Part shown: piece by piece, positions 48,900-54,996 of the stretch
Numbering within the stretch: position 1 is the first letter of the stretch
Layout: each line of letters begins with the position of its first letter
Origin: Gemmatimonadota bacterium
GTDB lineage: Bacteria; JAAXHH01
Assembly (NCBI GenBank): GCA_026702745.1
Contig: JAPPBT010000019.1
Location: forward strand, 1-54,996
Length of the DNA: 54,996 nucleotides
Reading direction: 5' to 3'
The notes under the pieces: generated by a model
The model's database searches: none
What the model was told of the DNA's origin: nothing
Seen by the model: the letters and a program-made list of their open reading frames with translations, nothing else
Translations under genes and position numbers: made by a program

Positions 48900-51083
48900 T
48901 CAGGACGTCTGATCGGTATGGGAAGCGGCGGAGGTTTCCGGAGCGGCCTCGGTCGCGGACAGCGGTAACCTGATAGCCATTTCGGTGTACTGGCCCGGTT
49001 CCGAATCCACCTCGATCGAACCACCGTGTTCGCGAACGATGTCGTTAGACAGCGCCAGGCCGAGTCCGGTGCCTTCATCGGTCGGCTTGGTGGTGAAGAA
49101 GGGGTTGAAGATCTTGTCGATGACATGAGGAGGGATCCCCTTGCCGTTGTCCTTGATCCGGACGACGATCTGATCATCCTCGCGGCGGGTGGACAACCAG
49201 ATGCCGGGTACGTAACCGGATTCCGTATCCGGATCTTCCCGCTTCTCGTTGGTGGCGTGACAGGCGTTGTTTACCATGTTCAGGAATACCCGTGCCATTT
49301 CCTGGGAAACAATTTCGATCTCGCTCAGATCTGATTCGAAATCTTCGTGGATTTCGAGTTGAAAGTCTGCGTTCGATGCCCGGGCGGCGTGGTAGGCGAG
49401 ACGGGCGTGTTCTTCCAGCAGGGCATTGACGTCCGTCGACTGTTTGTCGCCCGATCCGCGGCCCATCTGGAGCATATCGCGCACGATGCGGTTGGCCCGT
49501 TCGCCATGCTCCCGGATCCGGCGCAGGTTTTCCGTGAGGTCACCGCCGATCTCCTGGATCAGTCCATCCTGCTCCTCGTCGATCGTACCGCCGGCTGAGG
49601 GCAGTTCTTCCTTCATTTCCTCGAGGAGCTCCTCCGAGGACTCCGCGAAGTTCTTGACGAAGTTCAACGGGTTCTGGATCTCGTGCGCCACACCCGCGGT
49701 GAGTTCGCCCAGGGCCGCCAGTTTCTCCCGCATGACGATCTGGTCCTGCGCCTTTTGCAACTCCGCCAGGGTGCTCTCCAACTCGTCGTTCTTTCCGCGC
49801 AGTTCCTCGGCCAGCTTCTCCACGAGATTCAACCTCTGTGCTTCGATCGAGTGAAGCCTGAAGACTTCCAGCGCGGCGGCCATGTCCGCCACTTCGTCGC
49901 GGCCGTCCAGTTCAACTTTCTGCTTCAGATCTCCCCCCGCCATGCGCCGCATGTGTTCCGAAAGAAACCCTAATCGGCGCAGTAGCACCTTGCCGACGAA
50001 CAACCACGCGATCAGCAAAGCGCCGACCAGACTGACCGCGTTCAATGCGAGGAGTAGCTGTCTGCCCACCTGGATCGTCTGCGTCGAAGCAACCGTGGCG
50101 AGTTCGGTACTCTCCTGCGCCGAATTTACGAGGCTTTCCACCTCGGCCACCAGTTCAACGGACAGATCCCGGTTGTTTTCGATCAAGGCGCGTTGCTGGG
50201 CGATCAGGTCCAGGTCCTCACCGCGAATCTCGAAGATCATCCCCTGGCCGTTGCCCAGTTCGAAGAGCTGGGTGAATACCGGTTCGAGCCGCTGCCGCAG
50301 GGGCGCCGTACCCAGGCCCGCGAGGCTTCGCTCCACGCCGCCGTCGGCCGACTCGAAACGCTCCAGCAGGGGTTCCAGCCGATCGGCATCGGACAGGTTG
50401 AAGACGTTGGAAAGGATTCGGGTACTCACGGTCGCCTCGGCCTGCAGATCGGCCAGGTGCCGGTAACGTTGCAGTTCCTCTTCGGAGAGGTATTCCTCGC
50501 GGGGCGCCACCGGCTCATCGATATCCCGGTATCCGGTCACCGTGTAGAACAGTTGGTTGTCGATCGCCGGGATCAGAATGCCCGTCAGTTCGAACTGCAG
50601 CCGTTCCAGTTCGAGACGCAGCTGCCGGCTCTGGTCCTGGAGCACGAAGCGCCTGGCCACGGACTCCTCGATCATTTCGATATTCGACATCAGCGTGCTG
50701 CCGGCTTCCCGGATGCGTTGAAAGCGTTCGTCCTCCATGCCATAGCCGGCGATGGCTTCCAGCTGCACCGCGAAACTCTCTCGTTCTTCGGCGATGCTCG
50801 CGGTTACGGCTTCAAAGGTTTCGGGAGTTTCCGCGGCCGTCAGGCGCGGCGCCGCCGCCGCCAGCGTCCCGCTCCGCTGCGCCACGCCGAAGGCCGCGGC
50901 GATCTCGGGTACGGCGACCTCGTTTACTTCTCGCTGGGCCTCGCCAACCTCGTTGAAGGCGAACCACGCCACCATACTGGCTAACATGGTAAGCGCAACC
51001 GCTGCACCAATGCCCAGATAGAGCTGCCCCGATATGCGGGATGGGCCCTTGTCGTATAGCCACAACAGCCACTGCTTGATCAT
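48900..51083 (-). CDS. Membrane sensor histidine kinase
   Basis: This 727-residue protein has a first membrane span at about residues 20-45 (LGIGAAVALTMLASMVAWFAF), a helical periplasmic sensor of about 300 residues, and a second span near 345-370 (LLLALNAVSLVGALLIAWLFVG). A HAMP domain (MRRMAGGDLKQKVELDGRDEVADMAAAL), a coiled coil and the kinase core follow. The phospho-accepting His is H467 in LTAGVAHEIQNPLNF. The ATPase domain has N-box FLNMVNNACHATNEK, G1 DNGKGIP and G2 GTGLGLALS. Its start overlaps the stop of the binding-protein gene (ATGA). The only receiver encoded nearby is fused to the SpoIIE phosphatase, the likely target. The all-helical sensor suggests a four-helix or binding-protein-docking input. 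Confidence 0.92.
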   Translation of the reverse strand: MIKQWLLWLYDKGPSRISGQLYLGIGAAVALTMLASMVAWFAFNEVGEAQREVNEVAVPEIAAAFGVAQRSGTLAAAAPRLTAAETPETFEAVTASIAEERESFAVQLEAIAGYGMEDERFQRIREAGSTLMSNIEMIEESVARRFVLQDQSRQLRLELERLQFELTGILIPAIDNQLFYTVTGYRDIDEPVAPREEYLSEEELQRYRHLADLQAEATVSTRILSNVFNLSDADRLEPLLERFESADGGVERSLAGLGTAPLRQRLEPVFTQLFELGNGQGMIFEIRGEDLDLIAQQRALIENNRDLSVELVAEVESLVNSAQESTELATVASTQTIQVGRQLLLALNAVSLVGALLIAWLFVGKVLLRRLGFLSEHMRRMAGGDLKQKVELDGRDEVADMAAALEVFRLHSIEAQRLNLVEKLAEELRGKNDELESTLAELQKAQDQIVMREKLAALGELTAGVAHEIQNPLNFVKNFAESSEELLEEMKEELPSAGGTIDEEQDGLIQEIGGDLTENLRRIREHGERANRIVRDMLQMGRGSGDKQSTDVNALLEEHARLAYHAARASNADFQLEIHEDFESDLSEIEIVSQEMARVFLNMVNNACHATNEKREDPDTESGYVPGIWLSTRREDDQIVVRIKDNGKGIPPHVIDKIFNPFFTTKPTDEGTGLGLALSNDIVREHGGSIEVDSEPGQYTEMAIRLPLSATEAAPETSAASHTDQTS

Positions 51084-52363
51084 GGCATCACGTCCCGGAG
51101 GGTACGGATGGGATGGTAGCGGCCATCCTGACCGATCACTGTGAGGAAAACCGCGTCCGAACCCTGGTTGTCCCCTTCGCCAAACTCGAGACGAAGTCCG
51201 CCCAGGTCGATCATTCCCGCACGATTCAGGCTCTCCATGAGGCAGGATCGTCTTACGTCGGGACCGCAGCCCTCGAGGGCGGTGATGGTCAGCTTGCCGG
51301 CGAGGTATCCTTCGAAGGAAACGAATCCGGGGTTCGTGCCCGGCGCGTACGCGGAGAGCGCTCTGCGGTACTGGACGGCGATGGCGATGTTTCCGGCCGC
51401 AGGAAAGGGCACCACCTGGGAGACCAGGACACCGCGTCCGTCGGGACCCAGTTCACCAGCCAGCGCATTGCTCCCGACGAATGAAATCGTTGCGAAAACG
51501 GGATTGAATCCCACGTGCCGCGCCCACGAAATGAGCGTGGCAACCGGCTGGTAGGCCCCGATCACCACGACTGCGTCCGGTTTTCCCTGTTGCAGATCGA
51601 GCAGGCCGGCCTTGATCGCGGTGGTGTTCCTGGGATACACACCGATGGCTACGGGATCGAGCTGCCGGCGCTCCAGCGCGCGTCGTACGCCTCGGTATCC
51701 GACCCGGCCAAAGGAGTCGTTCTGGTACATCACGCCGATGCGCGTGATGCCGAGGTCGCGCGAAAGGCGGTCGACGATTTCCTCGGTCTCCTGGAAATAG
51801 GAGGCGCGCAGGTTTATGACGCCCGTATCCGTGTTATCACGTAAAAAAATCGCGCCGGTGAATGGCGCGATATAGGGTACGCCGGCCTCCGAGGTAATGG
51901 GAACGGCCGAGCGGGAGGTGGGTGTGCCAACGGCGCCGATCAGCGCGAAAACCCCCTCCTCCTCGATCAGTTTCCGGGTGTTCGCGATAGCGGCTTCAGG
52001 TTCATAGGCGTCATCGAGCGTGATCAGCTCGAGCCGTCTTCCGTGTACGCCGCCCCGGCGGTTCGCTTCCTGAAAGGCCGCCTCGATCCCGACATTCATG
52101 TTCCGCCCGAGTTCACGGGCCGGTCCGCTGAAGGCCGCGGACTGACCGAAGAGAATGCGTTCGGCCGTCACACCGGGTTCGGTCGTCGCTTCGGACTCGG
52201 TCGTGGCTTCGGACTCAGTCGTGGCACCGAGCTCGGTTGTGGCACCGGGCTCTTCGACCTGGAAGGCGTTCGCACCGCTGTTTTCAGGGGATAAAGCGGG
52301 AGAGAACGCCGTCGCACAAAGGGCGAGCAGTACGACCGCCCAATGGCCGCGCGTTCGTCTCAT
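51080..52363 (-). CDS. Branched-chain amino acid-type ABC binding protein (Peripla_BP_6)
   Basis: This 427-residue protein has a signal peptide (VVLLALCATAFSPALS), then a Thr/Glu-rich linker of ATTE repeats, and a type I periplasmic binding fold starting at ERILFGQSAAFSGPARELGRNMNVGIEAAFQEANRRGGVHG. The LIV-type features LELITLDDAYEP, LIGAVGTPTSRSAVPI and RIGVMYQNDSFGRVGYRG are clear. No ABC permease or ATPase accompanies it. Instead it is locked between an RsbW-like gene (ATGA overlap) and a histidine kinase gene (ATGA overlap). I infer a signalling role, presenting an amino acid or similar ligand to the kinase periplasmic domain. Confidence 0.88.
   Translation of the reverse strand: MRRTRGHWAVVLLALCATAFSPALSPENSGANAFQVEEPGATTELGATTESEATTESEATTEPGVTAERILFGQSAAFSGPARELGRNMNVGIEAAFQEANRRGGVHGRRLELITLDDAYEPEAAIANTRKLIEEEGVFALIGAVGTPTSRSAVPITSEAGVPYIAPFTGAIFLRDNTDTGVINLRASYFQETEEIVDRLSRDLGITRIGVMYQNDSFGRVGYRGVRRALERRQLDPVAIGVYPRNTTAIKAGLLDLQQGKPDAVVVIGAYQPVATLISWARHVGFNPVFATISFVGSNALAGELGPDGRGVLVSQVVPFPAAGNIAIAVQYRRALSAYAPGTNPGFVSFEGYLAGKLTITALEGCGPDVRRSCLMESLNRAGMIDLGGLRLEFGEGDNQGSDAVFLTVIGQDGRYHPIRTLRDVMP
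52161..52250. repeat. Five 18-bp in-frame repeats in the binding-protein linker
   Basis: Units of 18 bp start at 52161, 52179, 52197, 52215 and 52233, for example TCGGTCGTGGCTTCGGAC. On the minus strand they encode a hexapeptide of the form (S/L/P)(E/G)(A/V)T(T/A)E between signal peptide and ligand domain. The two central units are nearly identical. Confidence 0.93.
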
Positions 52364-52785
52364 CCGTTTTCCTTCCGCTTGACGATCGTGAGTATGTTCT
52401 GGTTGTCTTCCCGGCGGTAGCTCAGTTCATCCATCATGGTCCGGACGAGGTAGATGCCCAGGCCGCCCACGGGTCGATCATCCAGTCCGGAGTCGATATC
52501 CGGTTCCGGCGAATCGGTCAGGGGGTTAAAGGCCCGCCCCTGGTCCCGCAACTCGATCGTCAGCGCGTCGGCATCCGAGTCCAGTACGATTTCAAACAAG
52601 TGGTCGGGATCGCTGTCGTGGCCGTGCTTGACGATGTTCACGCCCAGTTCCTCGAGGACCAGCTTGACCTGGTAGACCATAGCCGGCGGCCACTCTTCGG
52701 ACTCGCCGAGATCATCCACGGCCTCGTAGATGCGCTCCAGCTGGTCGAGCTTCGTGGACAGGCTAAGGGACAGTCTTCTGCTCAT
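52360..52785 (-). CDS. RsbW-like anti-sigma factor/serine kinase (HATPase_c_2)
   Basis: This 141-residue GHKL-fold ATPase has N-box VYQVKLVLEELGVNIVKHG, G1 IELRDQGRAFNP and G2 VGGLGIYLVRTMMDELSYRR, with the LVRxxMDE pattern of the RsbW/SpoIIAB family. Such proteins bind a sigma factor or other partner and phosphorylate the STAS antagonist. No sigma factor gene lies in the window. It starts 2 bp after the receiver-phosphatase stop and overlaps the binding-protein start by 4 bp, so the switch components are translationally tied to the sensor pair. Confidence 0.92.
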   Translation of the reverse strand: MSRRLSLSLSTKLDQLERIYEAVDDLGESEEWPPAMVYQVKLVLEELGVNIVKHGHDSDPDHLFEIVLDSDADALTIELRDQGRAFNPLTDSPEPDIDSGLDDRPVGGLGIYLVRTMMDELSYRREDNQNILTIVKRKENG

Positions 52786-52787
52786 GA

Positions 52788-53951
52788 TCAGACCTGGCGT
52801 TGAAGCACAGTAACACAGGTAATGTCATCCGATTGCGGCGTTTCTCCGGCGAATTCATGGACCGCCTTGAACACCGCTTTGTTGGCGTCTTCCGTACTGC
52901 CGGGAGGGGAACCCGCGAAAACCGCCTGCAGGCGATCCATGCCGAATTCCTCCCCATCGGCGTCCATGGCTTCGGTCACGCCGTCGGTATAAAGCAACAG
53001 GAGATCGCCCGGGGAGAGCACAACGGCGGACTGGCCGAAATTGACACCCGGAAAAACACCGAGTGCCAGACCGTCCGTACCGGGCAGCAGCGTCGATGAG
53101 CCGTCGGAGTGCACCACCAGCGGAGGATTGTGCCCTCCGTTGGAATAGTCCACCTGTCCTGTTTTGGGATTATATACCGCGTAGAACGTTGTGACGAACA
53201 TGGCCGCTTCGTTTTCCTCGGTAAGCAGGTCGTTGACCTCCTTGAGCACGGCACCCGGTTCGATGGCGCCGATCGCCGAGCCCTTCAGCAGCGTCCTGCT
53301 GGACATCATGAACAGGGCGGCGGGAACGCCCTTATCGGATACATCGGCGATGGCCAGGCCGATTTTACCACCGGGCAGGCCGAAAACATCGAAAAAGTCG
53401 CCGCCGACCTCCCTGGCCGGTTCCATGTTCGCGTAAATCTCGCAGTGATCGGATTCCGGGAACTCGGTGGGCAGAATCGACTGCTGCATCTTGCTTGCAA
53501 CGTTCAGTTCGTTCTGCAGCCGTACAAGCTTGTCCCTCGATTCCAGGGCTTCGCGCCACTCCTCCATGTTCTTCAGCGTGCGCTCAATCGTCACACGAAG
53601 GTCCTGGAAATCGATCGGCTTGGTTATGAAATCGAAGGCGCCCCGGTTCATGGCCGTGCGGATGTTCTTCATGTCCCCGTAGGCGGATACTACCACGGCG
53701 CGGATGTCGGGGGCAATGTTCGGTATCTGCGCCAGCAGCGTAAGACCGTCCATCCGGGGCATGTTGATATCGGAGAGGACCATGTCTATATCGGGCACTT
53801 CGTTCAGGCGTTCCAGGGCTTCCACGCCGTTCTGGGCGAAATAAAGCGTATACAGGCCGGAACGCACGTCACGGCGCATGCGCTGCCGCATCAGGTGTTC
53901 GAGATCCGGCTCGTCGTCCACTACAAGGATTTTGTACGGTGTCTGCGTCAT
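52788..53951 (-). CDS. Response regulator fused to SpoIIE/PP2C phosphatase
   Basis: This protein of about 387 residues has an N-terminal receiver with acidic pocket ILVVDDEP (D12, D13), the phosphorylation site D61 in MVLSDINMPRMDG, and K111 in FDFITKPID. A coiled-coil linker (VTIERTLKNMEEWREALESRDKLVRLQNELN) joins it to a PP2C domain with EVGGDFFDVFGLPGG, IADVSDKGVPAALFMM, LLLYTDGVTEAMD and SDDITCVTVL. Phosphorylation of the receiver should control dephosphorylation of the STAS protein encoded upstream. I chose the ATG at 53951, preceded by GGGGG; an in-frame TTG at 53990 would add 13 residues. Confidence 0.93.
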   Translation of the reverse strand: MTQTPYKILVVDDEPDLEHLMRQRMRRDVRSGLYTLYFAQNGVEALERLNEVPDIDMVLSDINMPRMDGLTLLAQIPNIAPDIRAVVVSAYGDMKNIRTAMNRGAFDFITKPIDFQDLRVTIERTLKNMEEWREALESRDKLVRLQNELNVASKMQQSILPTEFPESDHCEIYANMEPAREVGGDFFDVFGLPGGKIGLAIADVSDKGVPAALFMMSSRTLLKGSAIGAIEPGAVLKEVNDLLTEENEAAMFVTTFYAVYNPKTGQVDYSNGGHNPPLVVHSDGSSTLLPGTDGLALGVFPGVNFGQSAVVLSPGDLLLLYTDGVTEAMDADGEEFGMDRLQAVFAGSPPGSTEDANKAVFKAVHEFAGETPQSDDITCVTVLQRQV

Positions 53952-54044
53952 TTCACCCCCGGAAACCGCCGCGGCCGTATCCCGTTTCAAGTCTCGCCAT
54001 GACGCCTGGACGCTGCGACGCGAATAGTAAACGGGAAGAGGCGT

Positions 54045-54383
54045 TTACCGGCCGATCTTATCCACCGCTTCGGCCTGGGAATCGTGAATGGATATGATCT
54101 TGTCAAAACCGCTGATTTCGAAGACTTCCCGGATCGGATCAGAAAGCGAGCACAACGCGAACGCGGCATTCCGCTTCTGAAGCAGTCGAGCGATCAGCAG
54201 GATGACCCTGAGGCCCGCACTGCTTATGTAGGACAAGGTACTGAAATCCAGCAGCACCTTGCTGTCGTCTTCACCGATGGCGCCATTGAGCGCGTCTTCG
54301 AACTCCCGCGCGTTGGCACCGTCGATTCGACCTTCAACCTTCGCAATTAGTACTTCGTTTGCTCGGTCGACACTGATCTCCAT
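54045..54383 (-). CDS. STAS-domain anti-sigma factor antagonist (RsbV-like)
   Basis: This 112-residue single STAS domain begins MEISVDRANEVLIAKVEGRID. The phospho-acceptor serine is most likely S55 in LSYISSAGLRVILL, by comparison with SpoIIAA Ser58 in DSSGLG. The rest, FALCSLSDPIREVFEISGFDKIISIHDSQAEAV, matches RsbV/SpoIIAA. It would be phosphorylated by the RsbW-like kinase and dephosphorylated by the receiver-phosphatase encoded next, 93 bp downstream. It is the first gene of the five-gene operon. AAAGGGGG lies about 10 bases before the ATG. Confidence 0.94.
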   Translation of the reverse strand: MEISVDRANEVLIAKVEGRIDGANAREFEDALNGAIGEDDSKVLLDFSTLSYISSAGLRVILLIARLLQKRNAAFALCSLSDPIREVFEISGFDKIISIHDSQAEAVDKIGR

Positions 54384-54404
54384 GAAACCAACCCCCTTTA
54401 CAGG

Positions 54405-54433
54405 TTTATAAAAATGCCATGTTCGGCAAAATC
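54405..54433 (-). promoter_or_regulatory. Possible promoter of the signalling operon
   Basis: On the minus strand there is a good -10, TATAAA (54405-54410), 17 bp from a poor -35, GATTTT (54428-54433). This leaves a leader of about 15 bases before the STAS gene. The weak -35 could reflect use of an alternative sigma factor. Confidence 0.35.
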
Positions 54434-54516
54434 AGCAATCGGTACTCCATAGGTTATCCCTGGTTTTCACGATTCCGTACCCACCTGGCCGGCCTTGACC
54501 GGTCAGCGAATCGAAC

Positions 54517-54536
54517 GGCCTGGCCTGGCCTGGTCC
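54517..54536. repeat. Short 5-bp tandem array downstream of the PhyH gene
   Basis: GGCCT is repeated three times and followed by GGTCC (54517-54536), in the non-coding gap after the dioxygenase stop. It is the only array in the window whose period is not a multiple of three, and it is the weakest of the set. Confidence 0.6.
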
Positions 54537-54550
54537 GTACACGCAACTGC

Positions 54551-54996
54551 TCAACCCGATGCCAGGATGGGATGCAGCGGTCCTCCGAACGGTTCGCCCG
54601 GTTTCATGGTCTGGTCGCCGCCCGCGTCCCACCGGCCGTTGTAGTTCACATACTCCGGAATGTATATGATCGCCAGCGCTCTCCGGGGCGATGCGGTGCG
54701 ATTCGGCGTAGCGTAATGGAATGTGCATCCATGGTGAAAAGTCACGCCGCCCGCTTCCATGTCCATCACGACGGGTTCGACATCGACATCGACGTCGGTA
54801 CTTTCGATATCTTTCAGCACGCTTGCGCCTTCCGTGCTCAGCGGAACGGGCGCCAGCCGGCCGTACTTGTGCGATCCGGGTATGAACTGCATGCAACCGT
54901 TGTCCACCGTTACATTGTCCACGGCGATCCATGCCGATAGCGCACCGACTTGTTCCATAGGCCAGTACGGTGCGTCCTGGTGCCAGTTGGTTGCCT
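54551..54996 (-). CDS. Phytanoyl-CoA dioxygenase (PhyH) family protein, 5' end missing
   Basis: The C-terminal ~147 residues of a non-heme Fe(II)/2-oxoglutarate dioxygenase run in from the right edge. The iron ligands are visible: the HxD motif in TNWHQDAPYWPMEQVGALSA and two later His candidates, in QFIPGSHKYGRL and in VTFHHGCTFHYATPNRT, the latter being the usual distal His region followed by the 2-oxoglutarate-binding Arg (NRTASPRRALAIIYIP). PhyH enzymes hydroxylate many small molecules; the substrate is unknown. The frame is open to the window end, so the real start lies outside. Confidence 0.9.
   Translation of the reverse strand, partial: ATNWHQDAPYWPMEQVGALSAWIAVDNVTVDNGCMQFIPGSHKYGRLAPVPLSTEGASVLKDIESTDVDVDVEPVVMDMEAGGVTFHHGCTFHYATPNRTASPRRALAIIYIPEYVNYNGRWDAGGDQTMKPGEPFGGPLHPILASG

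Overview
The window is a high-GC (roughly 60%), gene-dense bacterial chromosome segment with no rRNA, tRNA, CRISPR array, insertion sequence or phage gene that I can see. TolC/RND/HlyD efflux genes, a heptosyltransferase-type GT9 enzyme and lipoprotein signals point to a diderm. The many Gfo/Idh/MocA dehydrogenases, a PhyH dioxygenase, DUF362 and DUF4432 proteins, SSS and CUT1 transporters and a class III aminotransferase resemble uncultured, catabolically versatile lineages such as Latescibacterota or their relatives. That assignment is an inference and is weak. Several genes appear to start at TTG (yggS, yifB, lspA, probably the GT9 gene).

Layout. 1-3548 (minus): partial DUF4432 sugar-epimerase-like gene, glnS with a good promoter, and a SAM methyltransferase. 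3755-9756 (minus): a six-gene transport operon (AGCS symporter, DUF3311 protein, SSS symporter, CUT1 binding protein and two permeases) with no ATPase gene. 9970-17183 (plus): Gfo/Idh dehydrogenase, mmsA-type dehydrogenase, DUF362 protein, an indoleamine 2,3-dioxygenase, a long cyanobacterial/plant-type IspH and a TIM-barrel epimerase. 17229-24876 (minus): a second Gfo/Idh gene, then the operon yggS-yggT-divIVA-(degenerate purine nucleoside phosphorylase)-traR/dksA-lspA-rluD-GAF/SpoIIE phosphatase. 25086-27877 (plus): yifB/comM and an unassigned lipoprotein. 27880-31320: class III aminotransferase and an acetoacetate-decarboxylase-like protein behind a near-consensus promoter, divergent from an aldo/keto reductase. 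31345-36998 (minus): complete RND tripartite efflux operon. 37255-43919: GT9 transferase, a two-domain alpha/beta hydrolase, and the conserved transglutaminase/alpha-E/circularly permuted ATP-grasp trio. 44354-48867 (plus): metal operon of a Cu/Zn permease, a ZIP transporter and CopA. 48900-54383 (minus): five-gene signalling operon with STAS, receiver-SpoIIE phosphatase, RsbW-like ATPase, periplasmic binding protein and histidine kinase. 54551-end: partial PhyH dioxygenase.

The most unusual signal is not a gene. Ten short GC-rich tandem arrays (units of 5, 9, 15, 18, 21 and 30 bp) are scattered through the window. Some form in-frame linkers or C-terminal tails, and others sit at gene 3' ends where the repeat itself carries stop codons or a ribosome binding site. 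The 75-bp array between the DUF362 gene and the dioxygenase gene is an open frame continuing from the DUF362 stop codon, and it ends in an ATGA overlap with the dioxygenase start. The signalling operon is the other notable system: its tight overlaps suggest that a periplasmic ligand sensor, a kinase and an RsbU/V/W-type partner switch act as one unit.
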